From a virus: 36,247 nucleotides of DNA. The DNA lies in the IMG/VR virus record IMGVR_UViG_3300013006_000073, positions 1-36,247 of that record; one strand, written 5' to 3'. A program made the position numbers and the translations under genes. The notes beneath the pieces were generated by a model. The model ran no database searches and was not told the origin of the DNA. It worked only from the letters and a program-made list of their open reading frames with translations. This document shows positions 1-8,309 of this stretch, piece by piece (the stretch's first letter is position 1; each line of letters opens with the position of its first letter).

Positions 1-636
1 AATGTAGAAAAGCCTTTAATTAAATCTACAAAAAATTTTGATATATCTATTCTAGATAGGTTAGAGAGTTGTCATGACTACTGGATCAATAGGAACATAA
101 CTCAAGAAACTGTATCTCAATTTAAAGGTGGCCTAGCTAATGCTGGTAAAATGAAAAATAGATATGTTTTTCCTATTTTCAATTTAAAGAATAATATTAT
201 AGGTTTTTCTGGTAGAGATGTTACGAATATATCTAAGATCAAATGGAAACATCTTGGAGAAAAGAGTGATTTTTTATATCCATTATTTTTAAATCATTCT
301 ATATTGCAAGAGCAAAGAGAAGTTATTCTGGTAGAGAGCATAGGAGATATGTTAAATTTATGGCAAAATGGCATTAAAAATGTTTTAGTTACTTTCGGTA
401 CTAGCCTTAGTCTACCCATATTAAATCAGATGCTAAAATTAGATATTAAAAAGATATACATTAGTTTAAATAATGATTCAAATAAAAATATGGCAGGAAA
501 TATTGGAGCAGACAAAATTTACTCCAGACTTAAAAGATATTTTGACCAACGACAACTTAAAATTACTTTACCTATTAAAAAAGATTTCGGAGAGATGACA
601 AATGAGGAAATACTTCAATGGAAAAAAGCTCTTTAA
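1..636 (+). CDS. DnaG-like DNA primase, C-terminal part (5' end outside window)
   Basis: The frame is open from base 1, so the true start lies upstream and only the last 211 residues or so are visible. The visible part matches the DnaG catalytic core: a 'FPIFN...IIGFSGRD' stretch (nt 169-219) equivalent to the FPI/GFGGR segment before the TOPRIM domain, a 'VESIGD' TOPRIM glutamate motif (nt 331-348) and 'LNNDSNKNMAG' (nt 466-498) in place of the usual DGDxAG motif. The first aspartate of the DxD pair is replaced by asparagine, as best I can align it. The family makes RNA primers for lagging-strand synthesis. The gene overlaps the downstream nuclease gene by 19 nt, so the two are probably translated from one message. 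The family call is firm; whether it is fully catalytic is uncertain because of the altered DxD. Confidence 0.8.
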   Translation, partial: NVEKPLIKSTKNFDISILDRLESCHDYWINRNITQETVSQFKGGLANAGKMKNRYVFPIFNLKNNIIGFSGRDVTNISKIKWKHLGEKSDFLYPLFLNHSILQEQREVILVESIGDMLNLWQNGIKNVLVTFGTSLSLPILNQMLKLDIKKIYISLNNDSNKNMAGNIGADKIYSRLKRYFDQRQLKITLPIKKDFGEMTNEEILQWKKAL

Positions 637-1568
637 AAGTTTTATCAGCCTCTAGAATTAAGACCCTTGAAACTTGTTCTTGGGTTTACTGGAATAATTA
701 TCATGATAAAATTCCTCAAACCCAAAACGAAGGAGCTTTGAGAGGTACCATTTGCCATACAGTTTTTGAATTACTATTAAAAGAAAGACATAAAAGACAT
801 TACGATATTATAATTAAAAATAGTTCAATTAATGCTAGCAAAGGTATATCTAAATTAGTTAAAAAACTATCATTAAAAGTAGGTCTTGCTGAATCTAATT
901 ATGAATTGTTAGATGAAATGATATTAGTCGGCCTTAAAGAAGATTTTTTTGGAGAAAATGGAAAGATAGTAAAACCAGAATATGCCTTTAATATTCAAAA
1001 TGATAATCCTAAATATCATATTCGCGGATTCATGGATAAACCCATTAAAATCAAAAAAGAAATGCATATAATCGACTACAAGAGCTCCAAATATAAATTC
1101 AGAGGAGACGAGCTAGAAGCCAATATTCAAGCTATGATGTATAGTCTAGCCAGTAAAAAGCTTTGGCCCAAATTGAAACCTATAATCAAATTTCTTTTTC
1201 TTAGATTTCCTAAAAAGCCCACTCAAGAGCTTTCATTTAATGACGAACAAATCAAAGGTTTTGAATACTATTTAGAACATATTAATGAATATATAAATAA
1301 TTTTGATGAAAATAGTGCAAAGGCTAATTTTGCAGTAGATAGTCAAAAGAATAAATGGATGTGTGGGATAGGGTCTTGGGTTTGTCCATACAAAGCTCCT
1401 TATGATTATTATGTTAAAATAAATGAAGGCGGAGAAGTCACAGAGACAAGTCTAAAGAATGATTTTAAAAGTATTGATGGATTTAAAATAGAAACAAGAA
1501 AATATGAAGGATGCCCAAAATTCAATAATAAAGAAGAGAATCCAAAAAAAGATAGTTTTTTAGATTGA
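618..1568 (+). CDS. Cas4/RecB-like PD-(D/E)XK nuclease with probable 4Fe-4S cluster
   Basis: The 316-residue product has the layout of Cas4/AddB-type exonucleases. Residues 9-20 ('LSASRIKTLETC') are the usual N-terminal motif ending in the first cluster cysteine, C20. H47 lies in 'GTICHTVFE', the active-site acidic and lysine residues are D140, D153 and K155 ('IIDYKSS'), and Q171/Y175 form the QxxxY motif. C249 and C256 ('CGIGSWVC') and C299 ('EGCPKF') supply the C-terminal cysteines. The spacing of the last two is wider than in Cas4 proper. The ATG at 618 follows a GAGG element about 10 nt upstream, within the end of the primase gene. No CRISPR array or other cas gene is present, so a role in phage recombination or end-processing with the replication genes is more likely than adaptation. 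This role is inferred from context. Confidence 0.8.
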   Translation: MEKSSLKVLSASRIKTLETCSWVYWNNYHDKIPQTQNEGALRGTICHTVFELLLKERHKRHYDIIIKNSSINASKGISKLVKKLSLKVGLAESNYELLDEMILVGLKEDFFGENGKIVKPEYAFNIQNDNPKYHIRGFMDKPIKIKKEMHIIDYKSSKYKFRGDELEANIQAMMYSLASKKLWPKLKPIIKFLFLRFPKKPTQELSFNDEQIKGFEYYLEHINEYINNFDENSAKANFAVDSQKNKWMCGIGSWVCPYKAPYDYYVKINEGGEVTETSLKNDFKSIDGFKIETRKYEGCPKFNNKEENPKKDSFLD

Positions 1569-1593
1569 TTTTTTATAAAATTATTGTTAATCT
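1565..1593 (+). promoter_or_regulatory. Sigma70-like early promoter, leaderless start for the PHP gene
   Basis: TTGATT (1565-1570) and TAATCT (1588-1593) are separated by exactly 17 bp. The -10 box ends 6 nt before the ATG at 1600, which puts the expected transcription start at or next to the A of the start codon. No Shine-Dalgarno sequence precedes the ATG. The same geometry is seen before the genes starting at 5825 and 9488, which raises confidence above that of an isolated match in A+T-rich DNA. Confidence 0.6.
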
Positions 1594-1599
1594 ATATAC

Positions 1600-2346
1600 A
1601 TGATACCGCTATTTAAATCTCACTATTCTTTAGGTAGATCCATTTTAACCCTTGAAGATAAAGATGAAAAAGACGACTATCCAGATTCTATTATACAAAT
1701 TTGCAAAGAAAACAAAATGAAAGAACTTTATCTAGTAGAAGATAATATGTCTTCATTCCTTGAAGCTTATTCTAATTGTCGTAAAAACAATATCAAATTA
1801 AACTATGGATTAAGAATATCGGTTACCGAATCAATGACTGATAAATCCGAAGAATCAAAGACAAAGTCTTCAAAGATAATATTGTTCTTTAAAAATAAAA
1901 AAGGATATCAACAATTAACAAAACTCTATAGTATCGCAGCAAAAGAAGGCTTTTATTACGAACCACGATTAGATTACGAAACAATTTCTAAAAATTGGAC
2001 TGATGATTTGATTCTATGTATACCTTTTTATGATTCTTTTATATTTAATAATACTCTTAAAAATAGCCTTTGTATTCCTCAGTTTGATTTTACAAAACCT
2101 ATCTTTTTTATAGAAGATAATGATCTACCATTTGATTCACTTGTAAAACAAAAAGCTTTATCTTTTGCGGAAAAGAATGATCTCAAAATATATAAAGCGC
2201 AAAGCATCTTTTACAAAGAGAGAAAAGATTTTAAAGCTTACTTAACCTTTAGGTGCATTAATAATAGAAGCGTCTTAAATAAGCCTAATTTAGATCATAT
2301 GTCAAGTAATGAATTCTGCTTCGAAAGCGTTCATCAAAGGAATTAA
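1600..2346 (+). CDS. Stand-alone, degenerate PHP domain of DNA polymerase III alpha
   Basis: This 248-residue protein aligns by eye with the N-terminal PHP domain of DnaE: 'LFKSHYSL' for HVHSEYSL, a region around 'VEDNMSSF' for the TDHGNM segment, 'INKLNYGL'-like sequence for the KPIIGCE strand, and 'KKGYQQLTKLYSIA..GFYYEPR' for the typical EGYxNLxKLxSxAxxEGFYYKPR. Both histidines of the HxH metal motif are replaced (L and K), and DHG is missing, so metal-dependent PHP catalysis is not expected. In cellular DnaE the domain is fused to the polymerase; here it stops where the palm would begin and the catalytic part is encoded separately from 3203. It probably works as a structural partner of that polymerase. 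The start has a leaderless-type promoter, and the stop overlaps the exonuclease start (TAATG). Confidence 0.75.
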   Translation: MIPLFKSHYSLGRSILTLEDKDEKDDYPDSIIQICKENKMKELYLVEDNMSSFLEAYSNCRKNNIKLNYGLRISVTESMTDKSEESKTKSSKIILFFKNKKGYQQLTKLYSIAAKEGFYYEPRLDYETISKNWTDDLILCIPFYDSFIFNNTLKNSLCIPQFDFTKPIFFIEDNDLPFDSLVKQKALSFAEKNDLKIYKAQSIFYKERKDFKAYLTFRCINNRSVLNKPNLDHMSSNEFCFESVHQRN

Positions 2347-2984
2347 TGGACGAACATCTTTTAAGATACGACAAAGATAAGACTATCGTGTTTATAGATT
2401 GCGAGACATTTAATCTTTGTCTTAATTTTTGCCATAATATACCTTGGCAGATAGCGATGATAAAAGTAAAAGGAGACAAAAAAATAGATCAAAAGAATTT
2501 TTATTTGAAATGGAATACAGATTTAAAGATAAGTGAAGATGCTGCGAGAATAACAAGATACGACCACAGAAAAGTTCAAAAAGAAGGCTTTGATCCAAAA
2601 GAAGTGTTCCCCACTATAAAAGATTGGCTCGATAACGCAGATTATATTATCGGCCATAATATTTTAGGATTTGACATTTACCTCATAAAAGAATACTATA
2701 AAACTATGGAATCGAATTGGAAAGGATTAATGAATAAAATTATAGATACTAATGCAGTGGCAAGAGGCATAAAGTATAATTCTATCTATACTCCCCAAGA
2801 TGATTTACTTGAATATCAATATAAAATTCTTAACACCAGAAAGAAAAATGTTAAAAGCTCTTTGACTTTTCTTGGCAAAGAGAATGGCATAGAACATGAT
2901 TATGAAAGTCTTCACGATGCAATAAATGATCTTGATTTAAATTTGAAAGTATGGAATAAATTAAAATGGCAGATAGAGGTATAA
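2346..2984 (+). CDS. DnaQ-like 3'-5' exonuclease (DEDDh family), probable proofreader
   Basis: The 212-residue product shows all three exonuclease motifs. ExoI is 'FIDCET' with D18 and E20, ExoII is 'GHNILGFD' with D110, and ExoIII is 'HDAINDLD' with H190 and D195, which places it in the DEDDh group. DnaQ/epsilon-type enzymes remove misincorporated nucleotides for polymerase III. Its position between the PHP gene and the DnaE gene, with a 1-nt overlap upstream, implies co-translation with the polymerase parts. The AAAGGA sequence just before 2346 is a reasonable ribosome-binding site. Because the neighbouring PHP domain has lost its metal ligands, this protein is the likely source of proofreading. 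A clamp-binding motif is not obvious. Confidence 0.85.
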   Translation: MDEHLLRYDKDKTIVFIDCETFNLCLNFCHNIPWQIAMIKVKGDKKIDQKNFYLKWNTDLKISEDAARITRYDHRKVQKEGFDPKEVFPTIKDWLDNADYIIGHNILGFDIYLIKEYYKTMESNWKGLMNKIIDTNAVARGIKYNSIYTPQDDLLEYQYKILNTRKKNVKSSLTFLGKENGIEHDYESLHDAINDLDLNLKVWNKLKWQIEV

Positions 2985-2985
2985 A

Positions 2986-3213
2986 ATGGGCTCATTAGAT
3001 AACGTTTATGATACTATACAGAAGTTAGAAGATCATGGTATAGAGTATCTTCTTATAACCATAGATAAAGGAAAGAAACAAGGCAAAGCCGATGTATTTT
3101 ATAGTTTGAAAGATAGGACTTCTATGAAAATCTTATCAAGAGGACTAGAGATTTTTAATCAAGAAATAGATAAAATTGAAAAAGAGCAAGAGGAAGATGA
3201 AAATGAAGACTGA
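2986..3213 (+). CDS. Small hypothetical protein in the polymerase operon
   Basis: This is a 75-residue, charged protein I do not recognise. It begins 'MGSLDNVYDTIQKLEDHG' and ends in a very acidic tail ('EKEQEEDENED'). An AGAGGT element 5 nt upstream of the ATG supports the start. The end overlaps the DnaE gene by 11 nt, and it sits between the exonuclease and the polymerase, so it may be a small accessory or bridging factor for the split polymerase. That role is inference from position only. No known domain is seen. Confidence 0.6.
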   Translation: MGSLDNVYDTIQKLEDHGIEYLLITIDKGKKQGKADVFYSLKDRTSMKILSRGLEIFNQEIDKIEKEQEEDENED

Positions 3214-5791
3214 TAATTACTCTAACAAGAAGGACTTTTCTGATAAATTTGAAGACACAGAGTTGGATATTCATGGAGTTAGATTGCCCGAGTTTAAAAT
3301 TGATTTAGCATCCAAAAGACATTTAGGAATAAGTGAAGATGCATCAAATTATGATTTTTTAAAAGCTTTAGCGTTAAATGGATTTAAGACTTTAAATATT
3401 AATAAATCCCATAAGGATTATAAGAAATATGTTGATAGGGCAAAGTATGAATTAGAGACTTTAAAGGAATTAGACTTTATTGATTATATATTACTTGTAT
3501 GGGATGTTATCCATTTTTGCAAAACTAGTGATATTCCAATAGGTCTAGGCAGAGGTTCAGCTGCTGGATCTTTAATATTATACTTGGTAGGCGTTACCAG
3601 AATCGACCCAGTTAAATACGACCTGTATTTCGAAAGATTTATATCCAAGATTCGTGCTAAAAAGCAGGTTATTGATGGAGTAACGTATCTAGATGGCAGT
3701 TTGATGTGCGACGTAGATTTAGATATTTGTTATTATAATCGTCAAAAAGTACTTCAATATTTAGAGAACAAATTCAAAGGTAAAACTAGTAAGATATTAA
3801 CCTTTAATAGCTTAAGTGGAAAATTGCTTATTAAAGAATGTGGTAAAATCATCGCAGAAAAACCAGAGCAAGAAATGACAATGATTTCCTCTTTAATCCC
3901 TAAAACTTATGGTCAAGTTAAGGATATTTCAGAAGCTTATCAAGAAGTTGAACAATTTAAAGAATGGTGTGATCAAAATAAAGAAGCATATCAAATTGCA
4001 CTTAAATTAAGAGACTTGATCAAGAATAAAGGAGTTCATCCTTCTGGAGTATTACTTTCTTATTACGATCTAGAAACTATATGTCCAACAGAATTTTCTT
4101 CAGATAAAGAAGTAGTATCTAGTTTTGACATGAACTGGGCAAGTGTTTTTAATATAAAGTTAGATATTCTTGGCTTAAGAAGCGTTTCTGTAGTAGACAA
4201 CGTTTGCAAGAGCATTAATCTAAAAATAGAAGATATAGATTTAAATCATGAATCTATTTATAGAAATTTGCAGGATTTGAAATCTCCACATGGCTTATTC
4301 CAAATTGAAGCAGAAACTAATTTTAGAGTATGTCAAAAAGTTAAACCAAAAAATCTAGAAGAACTTAGCGGGGTTCTTGCTTTAGCTAGACCTGGAGCGC
4401 TTCAATTCGTAGATAAATACGCAGCTCATACAAATTATCAGCAATCAGAAAGTATTCATCCGTTCTTTGATGAAATTTTAAAAGAAACTGGCGGAGTTGC
4501 TTTATACCAAGAGCAATTAATGAAAATGGCCCATAAGATTGGGTTTACTTTAGATGAAGCAGAAATATTAAGAAGAATTGTAGGCAAAAAGAAAACGGAA
4601 GAGATTAAAGCTTGGCAACAAAAGATTGAACAAAAATGCAAACAAAATAAAATTCCAAAAGAAGTTAGTGAAATTCTTTGGAAAATTCTAGAAGATTCTG
4701 CTAACTACTCATTTAATAAATCACATTCTATAGCTTACGCTGGACTAGCAGCAATCACAATTTATCTTAAGTTTAATTATCCTCAACAATTCTTTTTATC
4801 ATTATTAAAAATGAGCAGGAATGAACCAGACCCAATTGGAGAAATATCTAAGATTCAAAAAGAGATGCATAATTTTGGTATCAAGCTTCTTCCCCCGCAT
4901 ATTATTAAATCAGAAATGGATTTCTCAATCGAAGACAAGGACATTAGATTTGGTTTATTATCAATCAAAGGTATTAGCGATAAGTCAATAGAAAAATTAA
5001 ATAGCTTCAGAAATAAATACTCAAATAAATTTGAAATATTTGAAGCCGCAGAAGAAGCTGGATTAAATATTGGAGCATTATCTGCATTAATTCAAGCTGG
5101 AGCACTTAGCGGATTTAATCAATCAAGAAGCAAAATAGTATTAGAGGTTCAATTATGGAACATGTTAACCTCTAAGGAGAAAAAGTATTCAATATTATTT
5201 GCAGATAAGTTTGATTATGATCTAATTAAAATCATTAAACATCTCAATAAATTTACGGATGAGAAAAATAAAGTAGTCATTAAAGATAATAGACTTACTA
5301 CAATTAAAGAAAAGTATACTCCGTACTTGAGTATATATGAACAAAACAATAAAAGCGAAAGTTTTGCTAACTGGTATTATGAAAAGAAACTTCTAGGATA
5401 TACTTATAATAAAAATCTAAAAGATATCTTTGCCGAAAAAAGAGAAAATCTTAAATATGTATCTGATATATTAGACGAACCAGTTAACTCTAAAGTAGCT
5501 TTAGTTGGTCAAATAGAAGAAGTATTCTCTGGCATATCTAAAAACGCAAAGAAGACAAGGTATGTTAGGCTAAAGATATCAGATGAAACAAGTACAATTA
5601 GCGTATTAATATTTAATGATAATATTGAGACAAATAAACTATTAAATGATAAGAATTTTGAAGAAGGAAATATCGTAATAGTCAAAGGCTCCAAAAGAGA
5701 TGATTGTATATTTGGTGATTTAATAGCTATTCAAGATCATGAGATATATATGAAATTAAATGATTTAAAAAAGATAGATAAAAATAATTGA
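3203..5791 (+). CDS. DNA polymerase III alpha subunit, catalytic part without PHP domain
   Basis: This is a C-family replicative polymerase lacking the N-terminal PHP domain. The palm carries 'GLGRGSAAG' (about residues 114-122) and 'CDVDLD' (catalytic D170 and D172, for the usual PDIDLD). The third aspartate lies in 'KLDILGL' near residue 321. 'GVHPSGVLLS', 'RPGALQFVDKY', 'LYQEQLMKMA', 'RRIVGKKK' and 'FNKSHSIAYA' follow as in DnaE fingers. A helix-hairpin-helix region ('IKGISDKSIEKL') and a C-terminal OB fold ('VALVGQIEEVFSG') complete the layout. Open frame extends to a TTG at 3176 and an ATG at 3197; I chose ATG 3203 because AGGA at 3191-3194 is then 8 nt away. The PHP part is encoded separately upstream at 1600. 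Phages more often carry family A or B polymerases. Confidence 0.9.
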   Translation: MKTDNYSNKKDFSDKFEDTELDIHGVRLPEFKIDLASKRHLGISEDASNYDFLKALALNGFKTLNINKSHKDYKKYVDRAKYELETLKELDFIDYILLVWDVIHFCKTSDIPIGLGRGSAAGSLILYLVGVTRIDPVKYDLYFERFISKIRAKKQVIDGVTYLDGSLMCDVDLDICYYNRQKVLQYLENKFKGKTSKILTFNSLSGKLLIKECGKIIAEKPEQEMTMISSLIPKTYGQVKDISEAYQEVEQFKEWCDQNKEAYQIALKLRDLIKNKGVHPSGVLLSYYDLETICPTEFSSDKEVVSSFDMNWASVFNIKLDILGLRSVSVVDNVCKSINLKIEDIDLNHESIYRNLQDLKSPHGLFQIEAETNFRVCQKVKPKNLEELSGVLALARPGALQFVDKYAAHTNYQQSESIHPFFDEILKETGGVALYQEQLMKMAHKIGFTLDEAEILRRIVGKKKTEEIKAWQQKIEQKCKQNKIPKEVSEILWKILEDSANYSFNKSHSIAYAGLAAITIYLKFNYPQQFFLSLLKMSRNEPDPIGEISKIQKEMHNFGIKLLPPHIIKSEMDFSIEDKDIRFGLLSIKGISDKSIEKLNSFRNKYSNKFEIFEAAEEAGLNIGALSALIQAGALSGFNQSRSKIVLEVQLWNMLTSKEKKYSILFADKFDYDLIKIIKHLNKFTDEKNKVVIKDNRLTTIKEKYTPYLSIYEQNNKSESFANWYYEKKLLGYTYNKNLKDIFAEKRENLKYVSDILDEPVNSKVALVGQIEEVFSGISKNAKKTRYVRLKISDETSTISVLIFNDNIETNKLLNDKNFEEGNIVIVKGSKRDDCIFGDLIAIQDHEIYMKLNDLKKIDKNN

Positions 5792-5816
5792 CATTTTAAA
5801 ATATAAGCAGTAATAT
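5788..5816 (+). promoter_or_regulatory. Near-consensus sigma70 promoter, leaderless start for the ssDNA-binding gene
   Basis: A perfect TTGACA (5788-5793) overlaps the dnaE-like stop codon and is followed after 17 bp by TAATAT (5811-5816). The ATG at 5825 begins 8 nt after the -10 box, so the transcript would start one or two bases before the start codon or at it. Only a weak AAAG precedes the ATG. This is the best-matching promoter in the window and would give strong host-polymerase transcription early in infection. Confidence 0.7.
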
Positions 5817-5824
5817 AAAGAAAT

Positions 5825-6379
5825 ATGATATCATTTTATAAACCAAATAGTAAAAACACAGGCACAGCTTGTAGTTTTAGCGTAAATTCAAAAGATAATT
5901 CGGTATGGGGTTCATTAATCAAACAAAGCTCTTGGAATGAGACAAAAAAGATTGGGTCTTTCTCCGAGAATCAAAATAATCCCAATAAAAGTGTTAAGGT
6001 TAAATTTTCACTCACAGAAGCAGCTGGACTTCTTGACTCTTTAGAAAGAAATACTGAATTTTCAGCTTACCATACTTCAGAAAAACAAATTACAAAAATT
6101 AGGCTAGCTCCTTATATCAGAGACGATAAGCAAGTTGGTTTTTCGTATAGCGTAAATAAAGAAGACAAGCAGAACATAGAAAATAAACAATCATATTTAA
6201 TTGGCTTTTATTTTAATGAAGCAAGACTATTAAAAGAGTTTTTGAGCTATTCTTTAAATTCTGTCTTTGAAACTCAACGAATAGAAGCTATTAAGAAAGC
6301 AAAAAATTTCACAAAAGAAACCAAAGAAGAAGTTAAAGAAGTTACAGAAAGTAGTCAAGAAGATAGCGAACTCTGGTAA
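5825..6379 (+). CDS. Probable single-stranded-DNA-binding protein (PC4/Whirly-like)
   Basis: The 184-residue protein starts 'MISFYKPNSKNTGTACSF' and shows strand-rich sequence with 'KVKFSLTEAAGLLDSLE' followed by 'EFSAYHTSEK'. This pattern resembles PC4/Whirly-type ssDNA-binding proteins of phages. The last 35 residues are lysine/glutamate-rich and end in an acidic tip with a final aromatic ('SSQEDSELW'), like the partner-binding tails of SSB proteins. It lies directly after the polymerase and has its own strong promoter, as expected for a protein needed in quantity. The stop overlaps the next start (TAATG). The fold is assigned by eye; the SSB role is likely but not proven. Confidence 0.55.
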   Translation: MISFYKPNSKNTGTACSFSVNSKDNSVWGSLIKQSSWNETKKIGSFSENQNNPNKSVKVKFSLTEAAGLLDSLERNTEFSAYHTSEKQITKIRLAPYIRDDKQVGFSYSVNKEDKQNIENKQSYLIGFYFNEARLLKEFLSYSLNSVFETQRIEAIKKAKNFTKETKEEVKEVTESSQEDSELW

Positions 6380-8295
6380 TGGAACGGAAAAAGAAAGTTT
6401 TAATACAAACAGATTTTTCTTTAGCCAAAACTGGCTTTGGAAGAAATGCTAAAACTTTACTTAAACATTTATATTCCACAAATAAATATGATCTAGTTCA
6501 TTACTCATGTGGAATGACTTATGATCATCCAGAGTTCAAGAAGACCCCTTGGAAGTCAGTAGGTTCCCTACCCAATACTCAGCAAGAACTTGACCAATTA
6601 AACAGAGATCCTAATTTAGCTAGAATGGCAAGCTACGGGGCGCATCTTTTGGATAAAGTCATTAATGAGGAAAAGCCAGATATTTATATTGGCGTTCAAG
6701 ATATTTGGGGAGTAGATTTTGCTATAGAAAAACCATGGTTTAATAAAATTGCATCTGTGATTTGGACCACATTAGACTCCCTTCCTATTCTTCAATCTGC
6801 TATTACTAACGCTCCAAAAATTAAGAATTATTGGATTTGGAGTAACTTCGCCACGAAAGCTTTGCATAAACTTGGACATGGTCATGTTAAGACTATGCAT
6901 GGCTCTCTTGAAGATAAAGAATTTTATCGTTTATCAGATTTTGATAGAAATCAACTTAGAAAAAAGCATAGTATTCCACAGGATGCATTCATAATTGGAT
7001 TCGTTTTTAGGAATCAATTAAGAAAAAGTGTTCCAAATTTATTACAAGGTTACGCTTTATGGAAAAAGAATAATCCAGAAGTTAAAAATACATATCTTCT
7101 TTTGCATACCCATTGGGGTGAAGGATGGAACATTCATAAGCTTGCTGTTGAATTTGGAGTAAATCATAATGAAATATTGACTACTCATATTTGTAAAAAC
7201 TGTGGAGAATATGAAATTAAACCCTTCGCTGGGCCAGATACTAATTGCAAATTTTGTAATGCACAAAAAAGCCAAACCACAACAAATGTATCACTTGGAG
7301 TTACAGAGGATCAATTAAATGAAGTTTATAATTTTATGGACGTTTATTGTCATCCATTTACAAGTGGTGGACAAGAAATACCGATCCAAGAGGCAAAATT
7401 AACCGAACTTATTACTCTTGTTACAAATTATAGCTGTGGCGAAGAAATGTGTGAGACAGAAGCAAACTCTCTTCCCTTAGAATGGAATGAATATAGAGAG
7501 CATGGTACAGAATTTATTAAAGCTTCTACTTATCCAGAATCAATAGCTAAACAATTAAGTATTGTATATAAAATGCCACAACACAAAAGACTTGAAATGG
7601 GCAAGAAAGCTAGGGAATGGACTATTAAAAATTTTGGTATTCAAAACGTAGGAAAATCTATAGAAGAATTTATAGATAAACAAGAATTCGCTGATTGGGC
7701 CAAAGTGCTAGATAATCCCCAAGATAAGAAAGATCCATACTTTCAAATACCAAATATTGTAGACGATGGTGATTGGGTGTTGTGCATGTATAATAATATT
7801 CTTAAAATGAAGAGTGTTGATAAAAATGATTCTGGTTACCAATATTGGATGGGCGAATTATCTAAAGGCGCAAAAAGACAAGATATAGAAAACTATTTCA
7901 GAAATGTAGCTTTAAAAGAAAGCGGAGAAGACAAACAGGTAAAATTCGAAGATGTTTTAGATAAAAATGACAAAGGTAGAGTAATCTATGTTATGCCAGA
8001 AAGTGCTGGAGATGTCTTTCTTAGTACGGCATTATTCAAATCTATTAAGAATAGATATCCAGATTATAGCTTGTATGTGGCAACGAAACCTCAATATAAA
8101 GACATACTAGATGGAAATGAATATGTACACAAATGGATAGAATACAACCCAATCATGGATAATATAATTTGGCTAGAAGGTAACAATCAACATGATGGAT
8201 ATTTTGATATTGCTTACTTGCCGTATACTTGCACTCAAAGAAATTTGAATTATCTTCACAACGGTTTAGATAAAGTAGAATTTCAATTAACTTGA
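6379..8295 (+). CDS. Multidomain glycosyltransferase: GT4 with zinc ribbon, DUF4214-like linker, N-terminal half of GT9
   Basis: Residues 5-450 look like a GT-B retaining glycosyltransferase (GT4): 'KVLIQTDFSLAKTGFGRNA' at the N-terminus and 'CHPFTSGGQEIPIQEAKL' (324-341) with the acidic donor-site region. A four-cysteine zinc ribbon (C272, C275, C290, C293) is inserted between the two Rossmann domains, which is unusual. Residues near 485-515 ('YQYWMGELSKGAKRQDIENY') resemble the short DUF4214 repeat. From about residue 528, 'GRVIYVMPESAGDVFLSTAL' is the start of a GT9 (heptosyltransferase-type) N-terminal domain, but the protein stops at residue 638, before the GT9 C-terminal domain, which is found in the next gene. 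The substrate is unknown: DNA bases, virion proteins or host glycans are all possible. Confidence 0.75.
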   Translation: MERKKKVLIQTDFSLAKTGFGRNAKTLLKHLYSTNKYDLVHYSCGMTYDHPEFKKTPWKSVGSLPNTQQELDQLNRDPNLARMASYGAHLLDKVINEEKPDIYIGVQDIWGVDFAIEKPWFNKIASVIWTTLDSLPILQSAITNAPKIKNYWIWSNFATKALHKLGHGHVKTMHGSLEDKEFYRLSDFDRNQLRKKHSIPQDAFIIGFVFRNQLRKSVPNLLQGYALWKKNNPEVKNTYLLLHTHWGEGWNIHKLAVEFGVNHNEILTTHICKNCGEYEIKPFAGPDTNCKFCNAQKSQTTTNVSLGVTEDQLNEVYNFMDVYCHPFTSGGQEIPIQEAKLTELITLVTNYSCGEEMCETEANSLPLEWNEYREHGTEFIKASTYPESIAKQLSIVYKMPQHKRLEMGKKAREWTIKNFGIQNVGKSIEEFIDKQEFADWAKVLDNPQDKKDPYFQIPNIVDDGDWVLCMYNNILKMKSVDKNDSGYQYWMGELSKGAKRQDIENYFRNVALKESGEDKQVKFEDVLDKNDKGRVIYVMPESAGDVFLSTALFKSIKNRYPDYSLYVATKPQYKDILDGNEYVHKWIEYNPIMDNIIWLEGNNQHDGYFDIAYLPYTCTQRNLNYLHNGLDKVEFQLT

Positions 8296-8297
8296 TA

Positions 8298-8303
8298 TAT
8301 CAT
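8298..8303 (+). promoter_or_regulatory. Candidate -10 box, leaderless start for the GT9 C-terminal gene
   Basis: TATCAT lies 6 nt before the ATG at 8310, the same sequence and spacing as before the gene at 9488. No convincing -35 is found 17-18 bp upstream, and there is no Shine-Dalgarno sequence. The call rests on its similarity to the other leaderless starts in this region. Confidence 0.35.
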
Positions 8304-8309
8304 AAATAA

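Noticed and set aside
2250-3250. Split intein joining the PHP and DnaE parts
   Set aside because: There is no N-intein Cys block at the end of the PHP protein and no C-intein HN-Cys/Ser block at the start of the DnaE protein; ordinary genes fill the gap.
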